Assembly (NCBI RefSeq): GCF_013778505.1
Contig: NZ_JAAOWU010000025.1
Span: forward strand, 1 to 64,000
Source of the DNA: Pseudomonas sivasensis
GTDB taxonomy: Bacteria > Pseudomonadota > Gammaproteobacteria > Pseudomonadales > Pseudomonadaceae
Direction of reading: 5' to 3'
DNA: 64,000 nucleotides
Both the position numbers and the translations under genes were made by a program. Shown here in pieces: positions 57,754 through 64,000 of the stretch. How positions within the stretch are numbered: position 1 is the stretch's first letter; each line of letters starts with the position of its first letter. The notes under the pieces are model-generated. The model saw only the letters and a program-made list of their open reading frames with translations. It was not told the DNA's origin and did no database searches.

Positions 57754-60084
57754 ATGGCTGCAAGCATCACACTGGCCGGACAAAGCCTGATCGCCCAAAA
57801 ACAAGCGGCTGGCCAAGTCCTGACCGTCGCCCGATTCATCCTGGCCAACGTGCCCGGGCTGGACGTCAATGCACCGATAAACCGTGCCGGGCTCAAGCCG
57901 CCGGCGGGCCAGATCGTTTACACCTCACCGGTCACCCAAACCGGCTACGTGAACCCCAACCAGGTCGTTTACAGCCTGATGATGGGCACCGACATCGGTG
58001 ACTTTGATTTCAACTGGATCGGCCTGGAAACCAGCGACAACGTGCTGCTATCGGTGGCCTACGTACCGCTGCAGCAGAAGCGCAAAAACATTCTGCCCGA
58101 GCAGATCGGCAACAACATCACACGCAACTTCATGCTGGTGTTCGACGGCGCCCAGCAGCTGACCGCAATCACCATCGACGCGAGCACCTGGCAATTCGAC
58201 TACACCGCGCGCATGAAAGGCATCGACGAGCGCGAGCGCCTGAGCAACCGCGACATGTTTGGCCGGGCCTGCTTTTTCGGCACTGCCCTGCAGATGACGA
58301 AGGTGGGCAGCGTGTACCAACTCAAACCGGGCTTGGCGTACATCGAAGGTGTGCGTTTGGAGCGCGCTACTGCAACGCCGGTGACGGTGCCGACAGTGCC
58401 CAGCAAGGCGTGGCTGGACGTCGTGCTGCAGCGTGAACAGAGCGACGTGGTGGGTACGTTCCAGGTCGTGTTCGGCGCCGACAAGGCCGACTACACCGAC
58501 AGCGTCGGTGCGCGTCACTACCTGGTGCCGCTGGCCGAGCTGCCGACATCAAGCACGGTCACGGATCTGCGTGTGGTCGAGGCCATCGACAGCGAGCTGG
58601 TCAAGCACTTCGCGGCGCGGGTGGGTGACTATCCCGACCTGCGCGCACGCGCCACGACCAAGGACGACGTGGGGCTGAGCAAGATCCCCAACGCGATCAG
58701 CGATGCGGCTGACAGTGACAGTTCGGCAATCCTGGCTACCACCAAGATGGTCGCCGGCGTGCGCAAGCTGCTGCAGGACGCGATCACCGCGCTGATTAAC
58801 GGCACCTCGGTTGCGGGCAAAGCGGCCCGCTGGGCGACGGCTCGCAAACTGTCGCTGACTGGCGGCATCACCGGCGAGGTTTCGCTGGATGGCAGTGCAG
58901 ACGCGAGTATGAGCGTCACGGTGAAACCCGAGGGGCACACCCACACCATCGCGCACACCACCGGCTTGCAAGGGGCGCTCGATGCCAAGTTGCCTTTGGC
59001 TGGCGGGCTGGTAAGCGGTGCCACTGCGTTTTTTCAAGGGATTCATGGCGGTTACGGTAATGGCAACGGCAACAGCGCTGACTGGGGAGCGTGCATCTGG
59101 GGATTGGGGGCGTCTTATGACGGTGCCGGCGCGAATGCCGGTTACACCACGGCGAGCCATTACGGGATGTCCTGGATTCGTGCGGGCCACGGCGATGCTA
59201 TCTCCCAGATTGGGGAGGGTGTGTACTTTTACCAAAATGGCAGCCTTCGGGGTGGAGTCGGCAATGCCGGCGTTTTCACTGCCGGGGTTTTCTATGGAAG
59301 TGGGGCAGGTATCACCCAGCTGAATGCCAGCAATCTGGCCAGCGGCACGCTTCCCGATGCGCGATTGTCCGGCACGTACACCGGCGTGAATATCACTGGG
59401 AATGCCGCAACAGCCAGCAAGTGGTCGGCCGCACGAACCATCACATTCACCGGTGGTGCTACCGGTTCTTTGACCTTGGACGGTTCCGCAAACGTGAACT
59501 TTGCGCTGACTGTTCCGCCGTCCGCACACACCCATACCGTCGCCCAGGTCACCGGGCTGGATACGGCACTGGCTGCGGCAGCTCCACCAGGACTAATCGG
59601 AGCGTTTGCCCGCGCAGATGCACCTGTGGGTTGGCTTAAAGCGAATGGTGCCGCGGTTTCGCGCACTTCCTATGCAGCGCTGTTTGCTGCCATAGGCACG
59701 CGCTTCGGAGCCGGTGACGGCAGCACCACCTTCAACCTGCCGGAAGCCCGGGGCGAGTTCGTCCGGGGGCTGGACGATGGGCGCGGCATCGACGTGGGCC
59801 GCGTCCTGGGCTCGTGGCAGGCAAGCCAGAACCTGGCGCATACCCACACGGCGACTGCCGCCGTCGATGGCGCGCACACGCACACCTTCACGATCAACCG
59901 ACAGGGCTCGTCGTCGGATCACCGCGTATTGGACATGCCGCCAGGCCGTACCGGCAGTGAAGGCACGGGCAAGGTTTCGGTGGACGCTGCAGGTGAGCAC
60001 ACCCACGCCATCACGGTAGGCGCGAACGGCGGTACCGAAGCTCGCCCGCGCAACATCGCGTTCCTGCTCTGCATTAAATATTGA
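57754..60084 (+). CDS. Tail fibre with internal duplication and collar domain
   Basis: A 776-residue receptor-binding fibre. Residues about 1-150 are the DUF3751 phage fibre N-domain (ITLAGQSLIAQKQAAGQ, DFDFNWIGLETSDNVLLSVAYVPLQ) attaching it to the baseplate. The shaft contains a duplicated about 60-residue unit: near 352-415 and near 550-612, each with KAARW or ASKWS, a TGG-TG-xLDGSA core, an HTHT motif and TGL. The C-terminal collar domain (about 610-700; GAFARADAPVGWLKANGAAVSRT, FGAGDGSTTFNLPEARGEFVRG) and HTHT repeats end in RPRNIAFLLCIKY. The tip probably sets host range. Confidence 0.9.
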   Translation: MAASITLAGQSLIAQKQAAGQVLTVARFILANVPGLDVNAPINRAGLKPPAGQIVYTSPVTQTGYVNPNQVVYSLMMGTDIGDFDFNWIGLETSDNVLLSVAYVPLQQKRKNILPEQIGNNITRNFMLVFDGAQQLTAITIDASTWQFDYTARMKGIDERERLSNRDMFGRACFFGTALQMTKVGSVYQLKPGLAYIEGVRLERATATPVTVPTVPSKAWLDVVLQREQSDVVGTFQVVFGADKADYTDSVGARHYLVPLAELPTSSTVTDLRVVEAIDSELVKHFAARVGDYPDLRARATTKDDVGLSKIPNAISDAADSDSSAILATTKMVAGVRKLLQDAITALINGTSVAGKAARWATARKLSLTGGITGEVSLDGSADASMSVTVKPEGHTHTIAHTTGLQGALDAKLPLAGGLVSGATAFFQGIHGGYGNGNGNSADWGACIWGLGASYDGAGANAGYTTASHYGMSWIRAGHGDAISQIGEGVYFYQNGSLRGGVGNAGVFTAGVFYGSGAGITQLNASNLASGTLPDARLSGTYTGVNITGNAATASKWSAARTITFTGGATGSLTLDGSANVNFALTVPPSAHTHTVAQVTGLDTALAAAAPPGLIGAFARADAPVGWLKANGAAVSRTSYAALFAAIGTRFGAGDGSTTFNLPEARGEFVRGLDDGRGIDVGRVLGSWQASQNLAHTHTATAAVDGAHTHTFTINRQGSSSDHRVLDMPPGRTGSEGTGKVSVDAAGEHTHAITVGANGGTEARPRNIAFLLCIKY

Positions 60085-60092
60085 GGCCCACC

Positions 60093-60812
60093 ATGACCAG
60101 CACGACGACAAAAACCGTTTTTCAGACAGATCACCTGGGCATCTACATCGGTGCCACGACCGCCGATGCGTCTCCGCTTGAACCTGGGGTTTGGTTGATT
60201 CCTGCCCGCTGTGTGGAAAAGGCGCCGCCTGTTGCGAGCGAGCACCAGTTGCCGCGTTGGGACGGCGAGCTGTGGACCCTGATCGACTCCTACGCGGGCC
60301 TTACGGCTTACAGCATCGAGACCGGGGCACCACTGGTGATTGAGCGTCACGGCCAGTTGCCGTCCGGTTACACGCTACAGGCGCCTGGTCAGCACCAGGT
60401 GTGGAACGGTAGTGGCTGGCAGGACGATATTCCCGCCGTGGTCGAGCGCGACTACAGCGCCAAACGCAACGAGATCAGCGCGGCCTGTGATCGCGTGATT
60501 TCTGGCGGCTTCTGGTCCGAAGCCCTTGGCGCGCGCCACTTCTACAGCAGCACGCTGGAAGATCAGTTGAACCTGACCAACATGACGATGCGTGCTCTGC
60601 CGGCGGCGTTCCCATGCGTGGACGTGGCCGGTCAAAAGGAGTTCAAGGAACACACGGCGGCGCAGTTGCAGCTGGTGTGCAATGGGCTCTGCGAGTTCAA
60701 ACTGGACGCCCTGCAACGCGCGGATCGCCTGAAAAAAGCCCTGGAAGTGGCCCGGTTGGCCAAGGATGTCGAGGCGATTGCTGCGTTGTCCTGGGACGAG
60801 GCGCCGCTATGA
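60093..60812 (+). CDS. Tail fibre assembly-type protein (DUF4376-like C-domain)
   Basis: A 239-residue protein directly after the fibre gene. The N-terminal half has the pattern of fibre-associated or assembly proteins (GIYIGATTADASPLEPGVWLIPARCVEKAPP, then GYTLQAPGQHQVWNGSGWQDD). The C-terminal half (about 120-235) looks like DUF4376: RDYSAKRNEISAACDRVISGGFWSEALG, then LTNMTMRALPAAFPCVDVAGQKEF and HTAAQLQLVCNGLCEFK. It probably helps the fibre trimerise or forms its minor part. ATG at 60093 chosen; the frame is open for four codons upstream. Confidence 0.78.
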   Translation: MTSTTTKTVFQTDHLGIYIGATTADASPLEPGVWLIPARCVEKAPPVASEHQLPRWDGELWTLIDSYAGLTAYSIETGAPLVIERHGQLPSGYTLQAPGQHQVWNGSGWQDDIPAVVERDYSAKRNEISAACDRVISGGFWSEALGARHFYSSTLEDQLNLTNMTMRALPAAFPCVDVAGQKEFKEHTAAQLQLVCNGLCEFKLDALQRADRLKKALEVARLAKDVEAIAALSWDEAPL

Positions 60813-61735
60813 CGTGGGCACCCGTGACCATGCGCTGGCCTGCCGAGGCCACAGCGTGGATGGAGCAAATGGGCGAGGCCAAGGGCCTGGCCGGCAGTCA
60901 GATGGCCGACACCGGCACCCGACTGCAGAAGCTGGCAGCGGTTGCGACAACCAATCCCGGGCCAGTCGGTGGAGCCTCCCAGGGCGCGATCAGCGCCGGA
61001 CGTGCGGCGCTTGCGGCTCAGTTTGGCGATGTGCCGGCGTGTATCGTCGTCACCCCGTTTCAGGCCGGTATTGGCCAGGGCAGCGGCGGGCACCAGCGTT
61101 TTCTGTCTGCGCCCAACCTGCTGCAGCTGTTGGCCAACAAACTGACCGACTCCACTGATGTCGCACGGCCCCGGGGCCAGCTTTATGGCTTGGTGGTGCT
61201 CTTTTTGTCCACGCGCCAGGATCACTTCGCCGCCACGCTGCAGCGGTTCAACACGCTGTTGCCGATGCCTGACCTGGTGCGAGCTGAACGCCGCTCGCGG
61301 CACCTGTCCAAACTGGAGGTGGAAAAGTGGGAGTTGCCAGCAGCGGGGCAGATGCCGCGTTGGGGTCAACTGCCCCTGCAGCGTTGCCCCATCACTAAGG
61401 TGGCGAGCCAGGCCATGTCCGGCCAGTTGGCCATGCTCGAAAGCTACGCGGCCGACAGCTCGCCCATGGCCGACCTCGCCAGCCTGCAGGCGCGCAAACA
61501 GGCCCAGTCAGCCGCCTCTGACCAGAAGCTGGCCGACCTGCAGGCGATGCTGGCCAACAGCTCGCCCGACACCTCCATGCAAGCCCGCCTGATCGGCCCC
61601 GGTGACGGCGCCACGATCCGCCGGCGATTGCTGGAGGGTGACGCCCCTGGGCATGAGTGGCCGCTTTGCGCCGGCGCGCTGCTGGTTGGCTCGCTGGAAA
61701 GCCTGGGCTTTGTGCGCGAACTGGTGGGCCTATGA
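60809..61735 (+). CDS. Phage tail-region protein of unknown function
   Basis: A 308-residue protein between the fibre and baseplate genes, ATGA-overlapping on both sides. It contains VVTPFQAGIGQGSGGHQRFLSAPNLLQLLANKL, RPRGQLYGLVVLFLSTRQDHFAATLQRFNTLLPMPDL, ERRSRHLSKLEVEKWE, and a helical C-terminal part. The position fits conserved tail genes of HP1/K139-type phages; I recall such genes without known function. Confidence 0.75.
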   Translation: MTWAPVTMRWPAEATAWMEQMGEAKGLAGSQMADTGTRLQKLAAVATTNPGPVGGASQGAISAGRAALAAQFGDVPACIVVTPFQAGIGQGSGGHQRFLSAPNLLQLLANKLTDSTDVARPRGQLYGLVVLFLSTRQDHFAATLQRFNTLLPMPDLVRAERRSRHLSKLEVEKWELPAAGQMPRWGQLPLQRCPITKVASQAMSGQLAMLESYAADSSPMADLASLQARKQAQSAASDQKLADLQAMLANSSPDTSMQARLIGPGDGATIRRRLLEGDAPGHEWPLCAGALLVGSLESLGFVRELVGL

Positions 61736-62280
61736 CGTCGCTGCTGTTGGACGGCCTACCGGTGCGCGGGCAGAACATGAAAATCACTGCAAACCTGCGC
61801 ATCGAGAGCGACGACCTGTCGGGGCAGACGAGCAACAGTGAAGCGGCTCACAAGGGCTTCAAGCCCAAAACCCTGGCCGTGACCCTGACCATTCGCTACT
61901 CCGACAAGTCGTTCCTGCGCGATCTGATGCGCCAGGCCGAGGCCACCGAAGGCGGTGGCCAACGCAAGACTTACCGCATCGTCAACGACACTGCTGACGG
62001 TTTTGGTGTGCGCCAGGTGCAGTTCAGCGACGGGGTAAGCGCCCGCGAGGACGACAGCCTGTTTTGCTGGCGGGTCCAGTTCACGCTGTCTGAAAAACTG
62101 TCGAACCCCGAGCGGGTCGAGAAGCGCCGTCCGGCCAATGCTGCAAAGGCGCAGGGTGCACCAGGTCAAGCGGTTGGAGGCGACGCCAGCCCTGCCGGCG
62201 AGCCGCGAAGCACGCCCGAACTGTCGGGTTTCGAGTCCACGTTGAAGCGCGTAGACGACTGGCTGGGGAGTGGCCAATGA
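61732..62280 (+). CDS. Baseplate complex protein
   Basis: A 182-residue protein. The N-terminal beta-rich half (TSLLLDGLPVRGQNMKITANLRIESDDLSGQTSNS, HKGFKPKTLAVTLTIRYSD) resembles baseplate hub-associated proteins similar to the LysM-type/gp53 group; the C-terminal part is low complexity (about 125-165). It lies before the hub and spike genes and is coupled to both neighbours by overlaps. Function inferred from position. Confidence 0.75.
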   Translation: MTSLLLDGLPVRGQNMKITANLRIESDDLSGQTSNSEAAHKGFKPKTLAVTLTIRYSDKSFLRDLMRQAEATEGGGQRKTYRIVNDTADGFGVRQVQFSDGVSAREDDSLFCWRVQFTLSEKLSNPERVEKRRPANAAKAQGAPGQAVGGDASPAGEPRSTPELSGFESTLKRVDDWLGSGQ

Positions 62281-62975
62281 GCCTGAAACTGCACAAGGTG
62301 CTGGCCATAAACGGCGAACCCGTTGCCCTGGTCAAAGAGGATGTCCGCTTGGAGCTGCGAAGCCCCGGCCGGGCATCTTTCACAGTCCAGGCATCGGCGC
62401 CGCTCAAGGGCCTGGTGACGTTGGACATCGGCTACAACGACAGCACGCTGCAGCGCCACTTCATCGGCTACGTGGAACGCTGCACAGCGGCCAACTCCCA
62501 GCAGCAGGTGCTGTTCTGCCGCGAGCTGGCCGCGATCCTGGCCAAGCCCTTGCCGCTGAACCTGCGCCACGTCGATCTGCGCGCCGTGCTTGAAGAGATC
62601 AGCAAGCACACGGGGTTGAAATTCCGCGTGCCGGACAGCTCATACACGCGGGTCAAAGCCCCATTTTTCTACAGCCTGGCCACCGGCTACCAGGCAATGG
62701 ATAGCCTGGCCCGGGTTTTCTCTATCGACGACCTGATCTGGCAACAACAGGGCAACGGGGAAGTGTTCGTGGGCAAATGGGCCGATAGCTTTTTCGGCGC
62801 CCGGGCGCCCCTGCACCTGCCCACCGAGCTGTTCGACGGCTACCAGGACAACCAGAGCGCCATGATCGCGGCGCTCCCAGGCATGCGCCCAGGCGCGACA
62901 ATTAACCAAGGCGAGCGGGTCACTTCGGTGACGCTGGCCGGCACTCAGATGGCATTGAAATGGAAGACGCAATAA
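62277..62975 (+). CDS. Baseplate hub-like protein (late control D-type position)
   Basis: A 232-residue protein starting at ATGA overlap. It shows FTVQASAPLKGLVTLDIGYNDSTLQRHFIGYVERC near the N-terminus and LRAVLEEISKHTGLKFRVPDSSYTRVKAPFFYSLATGYQAMDSLARVF in the middle, fitting the hub domain family of phage late control gene D, though it is shorter than P2 D (387). It overlaps the spike-like gene by 16 bases. It probably forms the central hub around the spike. Confidence 0.72.
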   Translation: MSLKLHKVLAINGEPVALVKEDVRLELRSPGRASFTVQASAPLKGLVTLDIGYNDSTLQRHFIGYVERCTAANSQQQVLFCRELAAILAKPLPLNLRHVDLRAVLEEISKHTGLKFRVPDSSYTRVKAPFFYSLATGYQAMDSLARVFSIDDLIWQQQGNGEVFVGKWADSFFGARAPLHLPTELFDGYQDNQSAMIAALPGMRPGATINQGERVTSVTLAGTQMALKWKTQ

Positions 62976-63934
62976 AACGAGCGGTAGAACGCCAGTTTCC
63001 CGAACTGACCGGTGGCTATCACCTGCCACGGTTCGCCAAGGTGATCGCCGTGCCTGATGCGCCTGCCGGCGCCGGCGTCTGTGACGACTTCCGGCCGCGC
63101 TTTGGCGTTGACCTGCAGGTGCTCGGCCCGGACGGAGAGGTGGACGCGAGCCTGCCGGTGCTGTCGGGTGTGCCGTTACCAGTGCCGGTCGGCGGTGATG
63201 AAATGGGCTTCTATGCTTTCCCGGAGGAGGGCACCACGGTCGTGGTGTGCTTTGCGTACGGGTTGCCGCACAAGCCCTATATCCAGACCGTGTTACCCCA
63301 CGGCCTGACTCTGCCAAGCGTGCCGAAAGGTGACCAGGTGTGGCAGCACAGCGAAGCCTGCCAGCAGCGTGTCGACGCCGACGGCAACTGGTTACGCCAA
63401 ACGGACGGCAAGATCCAGGACAAGGCGGTCCAGCGGGAAGTGGAGGCGATGGAGAATACCGAGAGCTTCCAGAGCCACACCAGGACGGTGGACGACCATT
63501 CAACCGAGTCAGTGGGTGGGATCAAGAAGATCGAGGCGCTGGGCGCGCTCAAGCTGTTGTCAGGTGGTTCTGCGAGCCTGGCGGCGGTGGATGATCTGCA
63601 CCAGGCGACTGGGCGGGATTTGAATCTGGTGGTGGGGCAGAAGCATAACGTTACGGTGGGTGGTGATATGGAGGAACGGATTCAGGGGATGCGTGAGAGC
63701 GTGGCGGCGGTCAGTCAGCGGTTTGTCGCCCCCAAAACTTGGTTGGGGTCTGAGGGGGTGAATGTGTTGCAAGTGTTATGTGACTTGGTCGATGTGGTGC
63801 AAGAGATGAATACTCAACTCGCGCAACACGTGCACGCTCCTGGACTCCCTCCGAATGATGCAGCTGAGTTTTCACTAAAAGCTGCTTCGGTCAGTTTGCT
63901 TGGGGTAAAGCTCAAGGCTGTTACTGATAATTGA
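62960..63934 (+). CDS. Baseplate spike-like protein (GpV / VgrG-like beta domain)
   Basis: A 324-residue protein. The N-terminal OB-fold-like part (LPRFAKVIAVPDAPAGAGVCDDFRPRFGVDLQVLG, about residues 20-55; PVPVGGDEMGFYAFPEEGTTVVVCFAYGLPHKPYI) fits phage baseplate assembly protein V or the gp5 OB domain. It is followed by a repetitive beta part (QREVEAMENTESFQSHTRTVDDHSTES, RDLNLVVGQKHNVTVGGDMEERI) as in a beta-helix spike, and a C-terminal HVHAPGLPPND, like the His-rich metal-binding tip of PAAR-less spikes. It pierces the host outer membrane. After it, 63935-64000 shows no gene. Confidence 0.82.
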   Translation: MEDAIKRAVERQFPELTGGYHLPRFAKVIAVPDAPAGAGVCDDFRPRFGVDLQVLGPDGEVDASLPVLSGVPLPVPVGGDEMGFYAFPEEGTTVVVCFAYGLPHKPYIQTVLPHGLTLPSVPKGDQVWQHSEACQQRVDADGNWLRQTDGKIQDKAVQREVEAMENTESFQSHTRTVDDHSTESVGGIKKIEALGALKLLSGGSASLAAVDDLHQATGRDLNLVVGQKHNVTVGGDMEERIQGMRESVAAVSQRFVAPKTWLGSEGVNVLQVLCDLVDVVQEMNTQLAQHVHAPGLPPNDAAEFSLKAASVSLLGVKLKAVTDN

Positions 63935-64000
63935 TCCATGAGTTGGGTGAAATATTGGTTCTGATTTTATTTTAGTAGGTGGGCACGGTCCGGTTGTTTT

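Larger units (their letters stand above)
33999..64000. mobile_element. P2/HP1-like prophage integrated at tRNA-Ser, right end outside window
   Basis: Everything after the tRNA belongs to one temperate phage: integrase, primase, immunity region, capsid, lysis and contractile-tail genes in HP1/K139-type order. At least 30 kb is present and the baseplate genes run to the right edge, so attR must lie beyond 64,000. The exact left junction cannot be set without attR; it is probably within the 3' half of the tRNA gene. Confidence 0.93.

Overview
The window is a chromosomal segment of a fluorescens-group Pseudomonas. The evidence is the high GC content, the many GTGGGAGGGGGCTTGC-type REP hairpins, the etfB-etfA genes divergent from the ETF-quinone oxidoreductase gene, MocR-type regulators and typical Pseudomonas gene neighbourhoods. 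Bases 1 to about 33,900 are host chromosome. From a tRNA-Ser(GGA) gene at 33,909-33,998 to the right edge the sequence is one prophage, whose far end lies outside the window.

Host part. The 3' end of an arabinose-type ABC permease gene (araH-like) is followed by decayed tandem copies of its own end plus REP hairpins. Next come an IclR regulator and a YahK-like zinc alcohol dehydrogenase divergent from an AraC-type regulator. A MocR-type regulator is divergent from a compact catabolic cluster (BenE-like transporter, DauA-like FAD D-amino-acid dehydrogenase, RidA, fold-type II PLP enzyme, serine hydroxymethyltransferase). The electron-transfer-flavoprotein genes follow, with a PsrA-type box in the intergenic region. 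Then come a solute-binding protein, two DUF4398 envelope proteins (one with an OmpA domain), a second MocR-type regulator, small envelope or hypothetical genes and an RraB-like protein. A three-gene operon (circularly permuted ATP-grasp, alpha-E, transglutaminase) has a near-perfect sigma-54 promoter and an NtrC-type site, so it is probably switched on by nitrogen limitation. A candidate 125-nt small RNA sits just upstream on the other strand. The host part ends with a c-type cytochrome, a 31-residue membrane peptide, a thiolase plus multifunctional beta-oxidation enzyme, a glutamine amidotransferase, CorA, a PlsC-like acyltransferase and a crotonase lacking one catalytic Glu.

Prophage. The virion genes are of the P2/HP1/K139 type: portal and terminase leftward, scaffold to baseplate and tail fibre rightward, with DUF2586 sheath, DUF2597 tube and DUF2590 proteins. 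Early genes run leftward from an immunity region (XRE repressor versus a BcepMu gp16-like HTH and a CII-like protein) through a large toprim primase-helicase to a tyrosine integrase. This replaces the rolling-circle A protein of P2, so the phage is mosaic. An Ogr/Delta-like zinc protein probably activates late transcription, and a 7-5-7 palindrome lies between the two divergent late operons. Lysis is by a GH24 endolysin and nested spanins. The tail chaperone gene has a classical A_AAA_AAG slippery site leading to a -1 extension.

The most unusual item is between the tRNA and the integrase: a complete-looking small-RNA gene (promoter with an operator palindrome in its spacer, stacked hairpins, intrinsic terminator) flanked by a zinc-ribbon peptide gene and an AT-richer cargo gene of unknown function.
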